A stretch of DNA of 64,000 nucleotides from positions 242,865 through 306,864 of the forward strand of contig NZ_JAASAG010000012.1 of NCBI RefSeq assembly GCF_012726265.1, given 5' to 3'. Of this stretch, positions 15,686 to 24,535 are shown piece by piece. The notes below the pieces were generated by a model. It did no database searches. It was not told where the DNA came from and saw nothing but the letters and a program-made list of their open reading frames with translations. Positions within the stretch are counted from its first letter, which is position 1, and every line of letters starts with the position of its first letter. This DNA is from Streptomyces sp. HNM0575 (GTDB lineage: Bacteria > Actinomycetota > Actinomycetes > Streptomycetales > Streptomycetaceae). The translations under genes and the position numbers were made by a program.

Positions 15686-18385
15686 GTGACCCAGCAGCCC
15701 GAGCACATCGAGGACCCGTGGGCGACCGAGCCCGGCTCCCACGGCGCCGCACGCACCGCCCACTCCGAGGAGCGCTTCCCGGCCGCGCGCAACGGGCACG
15801 GACACGGCGGTGGGAACGGCGGCGGCGCCGACCGTCACGACCGTGGTGCGGACGCACACGCCCCGGCGCCTGCTGCCGTCTCCTTCGAGCGCGTACCGCC
15901 GCAGGACATCGAGGCCGAACAGTCCGTGCTGGGCGGCATGATGCTCTCCAAGGACGCCATCGCGGACGTGGTGGAGGTCCTCAAGGGTCACGACTTCTAC
16001 CGCCCGGCGCACGCGACGGTCTATGAGGCGATCCTCGACCTGTACGCGAAGGGCGAGCCGGCCGACCCCATCACCGTCACCGCCGAGCTCACGCGCCGCG
16101 GCGAGATCGGCCGCGTCGGCGGCCCCGGCTATGTGCACTCCCTCGTGCAGACGGTGCCCACGGCCGCGAACGCCGAGTACTACGCGGAGATCGTGCACGA
16201 GCGCGCCGTCCTGCGGCGCCTCGTCGAGGCGGGCACGCGCATCACGCAGATGGGATACGCGGCGGACGGCGACGTCGACGACATCGTCAACTCCGCGCAG
16301 GCGGAGATCTATTCGGTCACCGAGCAGCGCACCTCCGAGGACTATCTGCCGCTCGGCGACATCATGGAGGGCGCCCTCGACGAGATCGAGGCGATCGGCT
16401 CCCGCAGCGGCCAGATGACCGGAGTCCCCACGGGCTTCACGGACTTGGACTCGCTGACGAACGGGCTCCACCCGGGCCAGATGATCGTCATCGCCGCGAG
16501 GCCGGCGATGGGCAAGGCGCTCGCGCTCGACACTCCTCTGCCGACTCCCACCGGCTGGACGACCATGGGAGAGGTGGAGGCCGGTGACCTCCTCATCGAC
16601 GCCGACGGACGGCCCACGCGGGTCACCGCGGCGACAGACGTATTGCGCCATCGCCCTTGCTACGAGGTCACGTTCGACGACGGCACCACGGTGATCGCCG
16701 ATGCACAGCACCAGTGGCTCACCGACACCCGGGCGTCGCGTCTTTCCGCGCAGCAGTCGGCCGCCGGGTCCGGGTCCGGGTCCGGGTCCGGGTCCGGGTC
16801 CGACGGGCGTCGCGGCCGGCGGACCTCCCCGTCGGTGAAGACCACGCGGGAGATCGCCGAGACGGTGCGCTGCCGCACCGCGGACGGGCGGATGAACCAT
16901 TCCGTCAGCAACACGGCCCCCTTGGAGCTGCCGGAGCGTGAACTCCCCGTCCCGCCTTACACGTTCGGGGCATGGCTGGGTGGCGGCCACGGCGGCGCGG
17001 CCCGGATCACGACAGCGGATTCCGAACTCCTGATGCACATCGAAGCCGAGGGGTTCACCGCCCGTCGTGCGGGCTCCTCGAAGTTCACCTATGACCTTCT
17101 TACGGGCATGGACGAGCCGGAGCACGCGGACCGCTCCTGCGCCGACTGCGGGAGGCGCTGCTTCTCGCCCTTCGCGGAACCGCGCTGTGCCACGTCCACC
17201 GAGCGGCACGCAGGCGTCCTCGTACTTCTCCGGGAGGCCGGAGTCCTGGACGGCAAGCACATCCCGAAGTCGTACCTGCGCGCGTCCGTCGCCCAGCGGC
17301 GGGCACTGCTCTCCGGGCTTCTCGACACGTACGGCACCGTGACCGGTGACGGCTCGGTGCGGTTCGCCGTGACCAGCAGGGCGCTCGCCGAGGGATTCCG
17401 GGAACTGGTGACGAGCCTCGGTTACGGGTGCGGCACCGCGGTCGAGCGCGTGAAGGGCCGCGGTGAGGAGCCGTCCGCCTCTTACGTCACCACCTTCACG
17501 ACAGACGACGACGTCTTCCGGCTGGAGCGGAAGCGGCTGCTGCACAAGGAGCACCGACGGCAGGCGGCGCCGAGGACGGCGCAGCGCTTCATCCGTGACG
17601 TCACTCCGGTCGAGAGTGTTCCGGTGCGTTGCGTCGAGGTCGACAACCCCGGCCACCTCTACCTCGCGACGACGTCCATGATCCCCACTCACAACTCGAC
17701 GCTCGCGCTGGACTTCGCGCGGGCCTGCTCGGTGCGGCACAACATGCCGAGCGTGATCTTCTCCCTGGAGATGGGGCGCAACGAGATCGCGATGCGGCTG
17801 CTGTCGGCGGAGGCGCGGGTGGCGCTGCATCACATGCGGTCGGGTTCGATGACGGACGAGGACTGGACGCGGCTGGCGCGGCAGATGCCGCAGGTGACCG
17901 AATCGCCGCTGTACATCGACGATTCGCCGAACCTGTCGATGATGGAGATCAGGGCCAAGTGCCGCCGTCTGAAGCAGCGGAACGATCTGAAGCTGGTCGT
18001 GATCGACTATCTCCAGCTGATGCAGACGGGCAGTTCGCGCCGTCCCGAGAGCCGGCAGCAGGAGGTCTCGGAGATGTCCCGGAATCTGAAGCTCCTCGCG
18101 AAGGAGCTCGAGGTCCCGGTGATCGCGCTGTCGCAGCTCAACCGTGGGCCGGAGCAGCGTACGGACAAGAAGCCGATGGTCTCCGATCTCCGCGAGTCGG
18201 GTTCGATCGAGCAGGACGCCGACATGGTCGTCCTGCTGCACCGTGAGGACGCGTACGAGAAGGAGTCGCCCCGCGCCGGGGAGGCGGACCTGATCGTGGC
18301 GAAGCACCGCAACGGCCCGACGGCGACGATCACGGTCGCCTTCCAGGGCCACTACTCGCGCTTCGTGGACATGGCGCAGACGTAG
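15686..18385 (+). CDS. dnaB: Replicative DNA helicase DnaB with an intein
   Basis: The precursor is 899 residues; without the 393-residue intein (278-670) the mature helicase is about 506 residues, near the family size. The N-terminal domain starts after a Gly/His-rich tail (PPQDIEAEQSVLGGMMLSKDAI). The RecA-like domain has the split Walker A (ARPAMGK | STLALDFAR), Walker B (LKLVVIDYLQLM), and the DnaB motif ALSQLNRGPEQR plus DLRESGSIEQDADMV. The GTG at 15686 is chosen for the strong GGAGGAGG; an in-frame extension to 15602 is unlikely. Helicase activity requires intein removal because the P-loop is interrupted. Confidence 0.95.
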   Translation: MTQQPEHIEDPWATEPGSHGAARTAHSEERFPAARNGHGHGGGNGGGADRHDRGADAHAPAPAAVSFERVPPQDIEAEQSVLGGMMLSKDAIADVVEVLKGHDFYRPAHATVYEAILDLYAKGEPADPITVTAELTRRGEIGRVGGPGYVHSLVQTVPTAANAEYYAEIVHERAVLRRLVEAGTRITQMGYAADGDVDDIVNSAQAEIYSVTEQRTSEDYLPLGDIMEGALDEIEAIGSRSGQMTGVPTGFTDLDSLTNGLHPGQMIVIAARPAMGKALALDTPLPTPTGWTTMGEVEAGDLLIDADGRPTRVTAATDVLRHRPCYEVTFDDGTTVIADAQHQWLTDTRASRLSAQQSAAGSGSGSGSGSGSDGRRGRRTSPSVKTTREIAETVRCRTADGRMNHSVSNTAPLELPERELPVPPYTFGAWLGGGHGGAARITTADSELLMHIEAEGFTARRAGSSKFTYDLLTGMDEPEHADRSCADCGRRCFSPFAEPRCATSTERHAGVLVLLREAGVLDGKHIPKSYLRASVAQRRALLSGLLDTYGTVTGDGSVRFAVTSRALAEGFRELVTSLGYGCGTAVERVKGRGEEPSASYVTTFTTDDDVFRLERKRLLHKEHRRQAAPRTAQRFIRDVTPVESVPVRCVEVDNPGHLYLATTSMIPTHNSTLALDFARACSVRHNMPSVIFSLEMGRNEIAMRLLSAEARVALHHMRSGSMTDEDWTRLARQMPQVTESPLYIDDSPNLSMMEIRAKCRRLKQRNDLKLVVIDYLQLMQTGSSRRPESRQQEVSEMSRNLKLLAKELEVPVIALSQLNRGPEQRTDKKPMVSDLRESGSIEQDADMVVLLHREDAYEKESPRAGEADLIVAKHRNGPTATITVAFQGHYSRFVDMAQT
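16517..17695 (+). other. Class 3 intein in the DnaB P-loop (DnaB-b site)
   Basis: The insertion lies between GK and ST of the Walker A motif. It starts with Ala instead of Cys/Ser and ends MIPTHN followed by Ser+1. Class 3 hallmarks are visible: Trp67 in block B (AQHQW), Cys372 in block F (VRCVEVDNPGHLYLA) and Thr391 in block G (THN). The central part is a LAGLIDADG endonuclease whose two acid positions are Gly (GAWLGGGHGG) and Tyr (LLDTYGTV), so it is probably dead. A Gly-Ser run from six ggtccg-type repeats (about 16766-16801) sits before the endonuclease. Confidence 0.9.
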
Positions 18386-18498
18386 ACCTTCCGTCCGTGG
18401 TCTGCGCGTCGGGTCGGGGGATGCCGAGCGTGCCGGGCGGAATTCGGTTGTCGTCGAGGGGGCGGGACGTCAGAGTTCGTCCCGTGGGCAGAGTCAGG

Positions 18499-19380
18499 AT
18501 GCACGCCGACGAGGTCGAGACCGACGCCGCGCTGGTGCGGCGCCTGCTTGCCGGGCAGTTTCCCCAATGGGCGGGCCTGCCGGTCGAGTTGGTCGATTCG
18601 TACGGTACGGACCACGACATCTACCGGCTCGGCGAGGAGCTGTCCGTGCGGATGCCGCGGGTCCGTGGGGCCCTGCGGCAGGCGGTGGTCGAGGGTGAGT
18701 GGCTGCCGAAGCTGGCGCCGCATCTGCCGCTCGCGGTCCCGGTGCAGAAGGCGAGGGGACGTCCCGCGGAGGGTTACCCGTATGAGTGGTCGGTGTACGA
18801 GTGGATGCCGGGCGAGAACGCCGACGGCACCCTCGCCGACCTGGACCGGGCGGCCGTCGATCTGGCCGCCTTCGTCGCGGCGCTGCGGCGGGTCGGCACG
18901 GACGGGGCCCCGCCGCGCCCTCCCCGCAGCCGGGGCGGGCCGCTCGCCGAGCTGGACGGAGCGGTGCGGCGTGCGGTGGCCGAGCTCGGCGACCGTATCG
19001 ACGGCGAGGGCGCGCTCGGCTCGTGGGAGGAGTCGCTGGCGGCGCCGAGATGGGACGGCGAGGAGGTCTGGCTGCACGGCGATCTGCTGCCGGGGAATCT
19101 GATCGTCGTCGACGGGCGGTTGAGCGCGGTCATCGACTTCGGGCTCGTGGTGGGCGATCCGGCGTGCGACCTCCAGCCGGCGTGGAACTCCTTCGCGGGC
19201 GGCAGCCGCGAGCGCTTCCGTGCCGAACTCGGCGCCGACGACGCGTCCTGGCTGCGTGGCCGAGGCTGGGTGCTGTATCAGGCGGTGAGCGGCCTCGCCT
19301 ACTACTGGGACACCAACCCCGGGATGGTCAGGCAGACTTGGCATGCGCTGGAGCAGGTGCTCGCGGACGGTTCTCCCTGA
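18499..19380 (+). CDS. APH-family small-molecule kinase
   Basis: This protein of about 293 residues has the protein-kinase-like fold of aminoglycoside phosphotransferases: VWLHGDLLPGNLIVV is the catalytic Brenner motif and AVIDFGLVVGDPACDLQPAWN is the metal-binding DFG-equivalent. The nucleotide loop is around YRLGEELSVRMPR. The family includes resistance enzymes and many metabolic kinases; the substrate cannot be told. The start is weakly defined (ATG at 18499 after gtcagg; upstream in-frame starts exist). It follows dnaB on the same strand by 113 bp. Confidence 0.85.
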   Translation: MHADEVETDAALVRRLLAGQFPQWAGLPVELVDSYGTDHDIYRLGEELSVRMPRVRGALRQAVVEGEWLPKLAPHLPLAVPVQKARGRPAEGYPYEWSVYEWMPGENADGTLADLDRAAVDLAAFVAALRRVGTDGAPPRPPRSRGGPLAELDGAVRRAVAELGDRIDGEGALGSWEESLAAPRWDGEEVWLHGDLLPGNLIVVDGRLSAVIDFGLVVGDPACDLQPAWNSFAGGSRERFRAELGADDASWLRGRGWVLYQAVSGLAYYWDTNPGMVRQTWHALEQVLADGSP

Positions 19381-19581
19381 CGGGCGTCGCCCGGCGGACC
19401 GCTCCCTGAGGGCGTTGCCCGACCGGGGCCTCCGTGGCGGGTCCGTACACCGCCGGGTGCCGCCGGCCCGGTTTCCCCCGTTCCCCCGGCTTCACGGCAT
19501 TCACGGCATTCACGGCCTTCGGCTTCCCGTTCCCCCAGCTTTTCGTTTCTCCGGTTTCCCGCAGTCCGGCTTCCGCTTCCG

Positions 19582-19968
19582 TCAGGCGGCCAGTGAGAGG
19601 GCCAGGGCTGCCGCCGCCGGGGCGGCCTGTATGTAGATGATGCGGCGGCTGACCGTGGCCGCTCCGAACACTCCGGCGACGATCACGCAGCACAGGAAGA
19701 AGAACCGTGCCTGGGGGCCGGTGGGGTCGGACGCGGCGAGGCCCCAGACGAGGCCGGCGGCGAGGAAGCCGTTGTAGAGACCCTGGTTGGCGGCCAACGG
19801 CGCCGACTCCTCCGCGAATTCGGGTGCCGTGCCGAAGACGGCACGGCCGCGCGGGGTGCGCCACAGGAACATCTCGAGTATCAGGAAGCCGACATGGAGA
19901 AGGGCGACCAGTGCGGTGAGCACGAGGGCGGCGGCGTGGGCGAGGCCGGCGAAGTCGACCTGGTTCAT
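19582..19968 (-). CDS. DUF1304 family membrane protein
   Basis: This 128-residue protein has four predicted membrane helices and the family block LHVGFLILEMFLWRTPRGRAVFG, then LAANQGLYNGFLAAGL. DUF1304 proteins are uncharacterised. Start ATG at 19968 follows GGGAGG. It is divergent from the HxlR gene with a 106-bp gap that contains a short palindrome, so HxlR probably controls it. Confidence 0.88.
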   Translation of the reverse strand: MNQVDFAGLAHAAALVLTALVALLHVGFLILEMFLWRTPRGRAVFGTAPEFAEESAPLAANQGLYNGFLAAGLVWGLAASDPTGPQARFFFLCCVIVAGVFGAATVSRRIIYIQAAPAAAALALSLAA

Positions 19969-20037
19969 GAAGTCCTCCCGGACAAGGGTGAGTTGGGATT
20001 TCCGACCGACTTGGACGTGAGGACGGTAGCACGTTGG

Positions 20038-20050
20038 TTTGGCTTCCAAA
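20038..20050. promoter_or_regulatory. Short palindrome between DUF1304 and hxlR-like genes
   Basis: TTTGG ctt CCAAA, with nearby ttggttt. It lies 25 bp upstream of the HxlR start and 70 bp upstream of DUF1304, suitable for an HxlR operator; short arms make this tentative. Confidence 0.4.
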
Positions 20051-20074
20051 TCATGCGCCTGGTTGGATCGGGGC

Positions 20075-20533
20075 ATGGCGAGGAGAGAGGTCGACCCGCG
20101 GGAGTGCTCGCTGGCCTCGGCGCTGAACGTGGTCGGGGAGAAGTGGTCGCTGCTGGCGGTGCGCGAGGTGTTCTACGGGGTGCACCGCTTCGACGGCATC
20201 GTCCGTAACACCGGGGCGCCGCGCGACGTGCTCGCCGCGCGGCTGCGCACGCTCGTCGACGGCGGTGTGCTGCGGCGCGTGCGCTACTCCGAGCGCCCGC
20301 CGCGCGACGAGTACCGCCTGACCCGCGCGGGCCGCGAACTCGCGCCGGCCCTGCTGGGCCTCATGCGCTGGGGCATGCGCTGGGTGCCGGACGCGCCGGT
20401 GGGGCCGACGCCCTTCACACACGACTGCGGCGGCCAGCTGGACGCGGGGATCGTGTGCGCTTCGTGCGGCGAGCCGGTCGGGGTCGCCGATGCCGCCGGT
20501 CCGGACAACGGCACGGCGGAAGCGGGCAGTTGA
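20075..20533 (+). CDS. HxlR family transcriptional regulator
   Basis: This 152-residue winged-helix regulator has the HxlR core CSLASALNVVGEKWSLLAVREVFYGVHRFDGIVRNTG.PRDVLAARLRTLVDGGVLRRV. The conserved N-terminal Cys typical of redox- or aldehyde-responsive HxlR/QorR proteins is present (RECSL). The C-terminus adds an unusual Cys pair (IVCASCGEPV) with upstream HDCGG, which could bind a metal. ATG at 20075 is chosen; a TTG at 20039 would add 12 residues. Divergent from DUF1304. Confidence 0.88.
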   Translation: MARREVDPRECSLASALNVVGEKWSLLAVREVFYGVHRFDGIVRNTGAPRDVLAARLRTLVDGGVLRRVRYSERPPRDEYRLTRAGRELAPALLGLMRWGMRWVPDAPVGPTPFTHDCGGQLDAGIVCASCGEPVGVADAAGPDNGTAEAGS

Positions 20534-20676
20534 GAGAGCCCGGCAGTTGAGACAGCCCGGCGGGGACGGGTGCGGGACGGGCGCGGGCGCGTCGCGGCAC
20601 CCATGAGCGGCGGGCACCCGCGACCGGCGGCCGCCCCCATGACCGGCCGCCCCCGTGAGCGGTGACCGGTGACCGG

Positions 20677-21378
20677 TCAGAGCTGCATCTTGAAGCCCAG
20701 GTGGGACGCCTCGAAGCCGAGACGCTCATAGAAGCGGTGGGCCTCGATGCGGGTGGCGTCGGAGGTGAGCTGCACCAGCGCACAGCCCTGCCGGCGGGCC
20801 TCCTCGATCGCCCAGCGGATCAGCGTGCTGCCGAGGCCGCCGCCGCGGGCGTCCGAGTGGACCCGTACCCCCTCGATCAGGGCGCGGGTCGAACCGCGCC
20901 TGGACAGGCCGGGGATGAGGGTGAGCTGAAGGGTGCCGATGGGCACGCCGTCGCGCTCGGCCACGATGAGGTGCTGGTTGGGGTCGGTGTCGATGCGCTC
21001 GAACGCCTCGAGGTAGACGGCCGGTTCGCCGGGGCTCTCGCGCTGGGCACCGAGCGGGTCGTCGGCGAGCATGGCGACAAGGGCCGGTACGTCGTCGGCG
21101 GTCGCGCGCCGCATGACGACCGGCGCCGCTGCCTCCGGGGTGCCCGAAGTGCCCGGCGTCTCGGCCCCGTTCGCCGTCCCCGAAGCGTTCGTCGTCCCCG
21201 AAGTGCCCGGCGTCTCGGGCCGGTTCGCCGTCCCCGGAGCCTCCGGCGTCCCCGGAGCGCCCGGCGTCTCCTTCTCCTGCGCCGCCGTGGAGCGCGCCGG
21301 CTGCGCCTGCTGCGCCGAGGGCGTCGGCTGTGCCGACTGCGACGGCGTCGACGGCGGGTGCGGTGTACCGGTGCTCAT
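20677..21378 (-). CDS. GNAT family N-acetyltransferase with low-complexity N-terminus
   Basis: The last 145 residues are a GNAT domain: VMRRATADDVPALVAML at the start, then LIEGVRVHSDARGGGLGSTLIRWAIEEAR (acetyl-CoA loop RGGGLGS) and RFYERLGFEASHLGFKMQL. The first 87 residues are a Pro/Thr/Gly/Ala linker made of repeated ETPGTSGT / GTANG units with matching DNA repeats at about 21130-21270. The acceptor is unknown. ATG at 21378; an internal Met (MRRATADD) could also start a normal-length GNAT. Confidence 0.85.
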   Translation of the reverse strand: MSTGTPHPPSTPSQSAQPTPSAQQAQPARSTAAQEKETPGAPGTPEAPGTANRPETPGTSGTTNASGTANGAETPGTSGTPEAAAPVVMRRATADDVPALVAMLADDPLGAQRESPGEPAVYLEAFERIDTDPNQHLIVAERDGVPIGTLQLTLIPGLSRRGSTRALIEGVRVHSDARGGGLGSTLIRWAIEEARRQGCALVQLTSDATRIEAHRFYERLGFEASHLGFKMQL

Positions 21379-21596
21379 GATCGCAGCTTACGCCCCGGTA
21401 TTGGCCAGAGGTTGGACTCGGTTGGAAAGTGCGCAACCGGGCGGATGTGCGGGGAGTGCGGTGAACGTACCGGTTGTGCCGCTGCGTACGGTGTCACCTC
21501 GTGTGGGGCGACCCGCCTCGGGTTCCGCTTCCCGGCTGTGACTCGCGCATGCGCTCCGTTGACGAATCACGGCCCGCGCCCGCTCGTGCGCGCTTC

Positions 21597-22046
21597 TCAC
21601 GCCGTCGGCTCCAGCGCGCGCACCGCCCGTACGAGCGGGGCGAGTTCGGCTCGCTCCTGCGCCTCGTCGAGAGCTTCGCGCAGGGCGGTGTCGTTGGTGG
21701 GCCGGGCGGCTTCGAGGAGCGTGCGGCCCGCCTTCGTGACGTCGGTGTAGATGCCGCGGCGGTCGTCGGGACAGAGGTAGCGGGTGAGCAGGCCGCGCTC
21801 TTCGAGGCGGTTGACGAGCCTGGTGGTGGCGCTCTGGCTGAGCACGACGGCGTCCGCGAGCTGGGTCATGCGGAAGTGGCCGCCCACGCCCTCGTGTTGC
21901 TCGCTGAGTACGTCGAGGACGGAGAACTCACGGACGCTCAGGCCGTGTTCGGCCTGGAGCGCGCGCTCGATGCGGGTCTCGATGCGGCCGTGCAGGGCGG
22001 ACAGCGCGCACCAGCCCTGAGCCGGCCCGGGGTCCGGACGTGACAT
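21597..22046 (-). CDS. MarR family transcriptional regulator
   Basis: This 149-residue winged-helix repressor shows RMTQLADAVVLSQSATTRLVNRLEERGLLTRYLCPDDRRGIYTDVTKAGR, a textbook MarR recognition helix and wing. The start ATG at 22046 follows aggaggg-like purines. It is divergent from an MFS exporter, the common MarR-efflux arrangement, and the TTGCA/TGCAA element in the shared gap is a candidate operator. Confidence 0.93.
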   Translation of the reverse strand: MSRPDPGPAQGWCALSALHGRIETRIERALQAEHGLSVREFSVLDVLSEQHEGVGGHFRMTQLADAVVLSQSATTRLVNRLEERGLLTRYLCPDDRRGIYTDVTKAGRTLLEAARPTNDTALREALDEAQERAELAPLVRAVRALEPTA

Positions 22047-22220
22047 GGCTCCCCTTCCTCTCCTGTGCGGTGCCCCTCATCGGCGAGTGTGCCCGGCCGG
22101 TGCGTACGGGTGCCGAGCCGGCCTTCGGCGTGCGCCGGACTGGGTCTCGGTGGCCCGGCCCTCTCGGCGGCCCGGCTGGGGCGGGTCCCCAGAGTAGTCC
22201 ACCGGCGCAATATCCCGCGC

Positions 22221-22243
22221 TTGCAAATAAAGCGCGTCTGCAA
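22221..22243. promoter_or_regulatory. Candidate MarR operator
   Basis: TTGCA (22221) and TGCAA (22239-22243) form an inverted repeat with a 13-bp spacer in the only A/T-rich part of the marR-MFS gap. The overlapping caattattg could be part of a -10 region. Confidence 0.45.
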
Positions 22244-22307
22244 TTATTGTCTCCGCCGGTTAACAACGTACGCATGCAACAGTGCACGCAACAGTGAAGG
22301 GCTCACC

Positions 22308-23591
22308 ATGCCGCTCGCACTACTGGCGCTGGCTCTCGGCGCCTTCGGAATCGGGACCACGGAGTTCGTGATCATGGGCCTGCTGCCCGAGGTCGCGGGC
22401 GACTTCGGGGTCTCGGTGCCCACGGCCGGCTACCTCACCACCGGCTATGCCCTCGGTGTCGTCGTCGGCGCCCCGCTGCTGGCCGTGCTCGGCACGCGCG
22501 TCCCGCGGAAGCGGATGCTGATGCTGCTCATGGGCCTGTTCATCCTGGGCAACGCGGTCTCCGCCGCAGCGCCGGTCTTCGGCGTGATGCTCGCGGGCCG
22601 CGTCATCGCCTCGCTCACGCACGGCGCGTTCTTCGGGATCGGCTCGATCGTCGCCGCGGGGCTGGTGGCGCCGCAGCGCAAGGCGGCTGCGATCTCGATG
22701 ATGTTCACGGGACTGACGGTCGCGAACGTCGTGGGCGTACCGGCGGGGACCATGCTCGGCCAGCAGCTGGGCTGGCGGGTGACGTTCGGCGCCGTGACCG
22801 TCCTGGGAGTGCTGGGGCTGCTGGGCATCGCCGTGCTGGTACCGGCAGGGCAGGCGGGAGGGCCAGACGGCGCGGGCGAGCCCGGGCGGGGCGGCACGCG
22901 CTCCCGCATCCGCGGCGAACTGGCCGCGTTCCGCAACGTGCAGGTACTGCTCGCCATGGCGATGACCGTCCTCGGCTTCGGCGGGGTCTTCGCCGCCATC
23001 ACCTACATCGCGCCGATGATGACCGGCGCCGCCGGTTACGCCGCCCCGTCCGTCACATGGCTGCTCGTGCTCTTCGGGCTCGGCATGGTCGCGGGCAATC
23101 TCGTGGGCGGGCGGCTCGCGGACCGGGCGCTGATGCCGCTGCTGTTCACGGCGCTCACCGCGCTCGCGCTGGTGCTGGCGCTCTTCGTCTTCACGGCGTA
23201 CGACAAGGTGGCCGCGGCCGTGACGCTTCCGCTGGTCGGCGCCTTCGGCTTCGCCACGGTGCCGCCGTTGCAGAAGCGGGTCCTCGACCAGACCGCAGAC
23301 GCCCCCACCCTCGCCTCCGCCGTGAACATCGGCGCGTTCAACCTCGGCAACGCACTCGCCGCCTGGCTCGGCGGTGTCGTACTGGACGCCGGTGCCGGGC
23401 CCACGTCGCCGAACTGGGTGGGCGCTCTGCTCGCGGGGACCGCGCTGGCGCTGGCCGTGGTGTCGGCTGTGCTCGAACGGCGGGGTGGCGCGGGCGAGTT
23501 CACCGGTCCGGGGTCCGCGGGGCGGGCGTCCACTGCTCATGCGTCCGCCGGTACGGGGGCACGCGCCGTACAGACCGCGGCGGTGGAGTAG
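22308..23591 (+). CDS. MFS transporter, DHA1 (AraJ/YdhP-like) family
   Basis: This 427-residue, 12-TM exporter begins LALLALALGAFGIGTTEFVIMGLLPEVAGDFGVSVPTAGYLTTGYALGVVVGAP, the signature of the sugar-efflux/arabinose-exporter-like DHA1 group. Motif A is around GTRVPRKRMLM and the loop between TM6 and TM7 is Gly/Arg-rich. The ATG at 22308 gives a TM1 start; a longer in-frame reading is unsupported. It is divergent from the MarR gene, which likely represses it. Confidence 0.9.
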   Translation: MPLALLALALGAFGIGTTEFVIMGLLPEVAGDFGVSVPTAGYLTTGYALGVVVGAPLLAVLGTRVPRKRMLMLLMGLFILGNAVSAAAPVFGVMLAGRVIASLTHGAFFGIGSIVAAGLVAPQRKAAAISMMFTGLTVANVVGVPAGTMLGQQLGWRVTFGAVTVLGVLGLLGIAVLVPAGQAGGPDGAGEPGRGGTRSRIRGELAAFRNVQVLLAMAMTVLGFGGVFAAITYIAPMMTGAAGYAAPSVTWLLVLFGLGMVAGNLVGGRLADRALMPLLFTALTALALVLALFVFTAYDKVAAAVTLPLVGAFGFATVPPLQKRVLDQTADAPTLASAVNIGAFNLGNALAAWLGGVVLDAGAGPTSPNWVGALLAGTALALAVVSAVLERRGGAGEFTGPGSAGRASTAHASAGTGARAVQTAAVE

Positions 23592-23676
23592 GCCCGCGGC
23601 GGGGCGTGCGAGCCGGGGTCCCGGTCCTCCGGGGGCCGTCCGGTCGACGGTGACGCGGCCCGGCCGGTCCGCTGGC

Positions 23677-24342
23677 TCAGGCCGGCTGGCGGGACCGCGA
23701 CCGCCGCCCAGCGCGGTTGCCACCGCCCGGCGGCGCGCTTCCTGCACCGGACCGTACGGCCGCCGCGGCGCCCGTCCCCTCGCGGGAGTCCTCTCCAAGG
23801 GGCTCTCCAAGGGGCTCTGCCTTACGGGCGGCGCGTCCCGTACGGGCCTCGCGCAGCCGGCGTCCGCGCCGTGTCAGGCCCCACGGTTTGAGCACGGAGA
23901 CTGCCGTCATGAACGCGTACAGCGAGAGGGAGACGGCGGGCGGGAAGAGGAGGTCGGTGGCGGGGACGGGCTCTCCCGCCGCCACCAGCGCCGCCGCCTC
24001 GTCCGCACCGGGCTTGAACGCGAAGACGGTCAGCCCGGTGGCGGCCAGCGTCAGCCAGAACTTCAGCCAGACCCAGCGGTACCGGGCGAGACCCCACTGC
24101 GTACCGAGCGAGAGCACGAGCCCGGTGGTGAGGGAGAGCAGCGCGACGGGCAGCAGCAGCCAGTCGGCGAAGAGCTTCATGGCGGTGTACGCGGTCTCGC
24201 CGAGGGCGTCGGGATCCCGGGCCCCGGCGATCGCGAGGGTCAGCAGGCACAGCGAGATGCCGAGCCAGCCGACGGAGACCGTGACGTGGGCGACGAGGAA
24301 GGCTCTGCGGGCGGGGCGCGGCAGGCGCGACGACTCAGACAT
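23677..24342 (-). CDS. DUF2269-like membrane protein
   Basis: This protein of about 221 residues has four membrane spans (FLVAHVTVSVGWLGISLCLLTLAI, MKLFADWLLLPVALLSLTTGLVLSL, WVWLKFWLTLAATGLTVFAF, FPPAVSLSLYAFMTAVSVL), then a basic disordered tail. It resembles DUF2269/YndJ-like small integral proteins; no function is known. The ATG at 24342 has no clear Shine-Dalgarno. It is divergent from the HAD phosphatase. Confidence 0.75.
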   Translation of the reverse strand: MSESSRLPRPARRAFLVAHVTVSVGWLGISLCLLTLAIAGARDPDALGETAYTAMKLFADWLLLPVALLSLTTGLVLSLGTQWGLARYRWVWLKFWLTLAATGLTVFAFKPGADEAAALVAAGEPVPATDLLFPPAVSLSLYAFMTAVSVLKPWGLTRRGRRLREARTGRAARKAEPLGEPLGEDSREGTGAAAAVRSGAGSAPPGGGNRAGRRSRSRQPA

Positions 24343-24535
24343 GCTCCACACGTTGACGGTGCCGGGCCGCTCACCGCGTCTTACGGGGGGAGTACGTCGC
24401 TCTACTCGGCTCCGAGTAGGCGGCGGTGCCGGACCCCGAGCCCGACGCCCCGGACGCCGAGGACGGGACCGGGGACGGGACGGGAGGCTTCCGTGCCCCT
24501 CGGCCGCTGTGCCGGTGCGCACTACGATCGGACGC

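Noticed and set aside
15605..18352. 915-codon frame antisense to dnaB
   Set aside because: Antisense shadow of a high-GC gene; no motifs.
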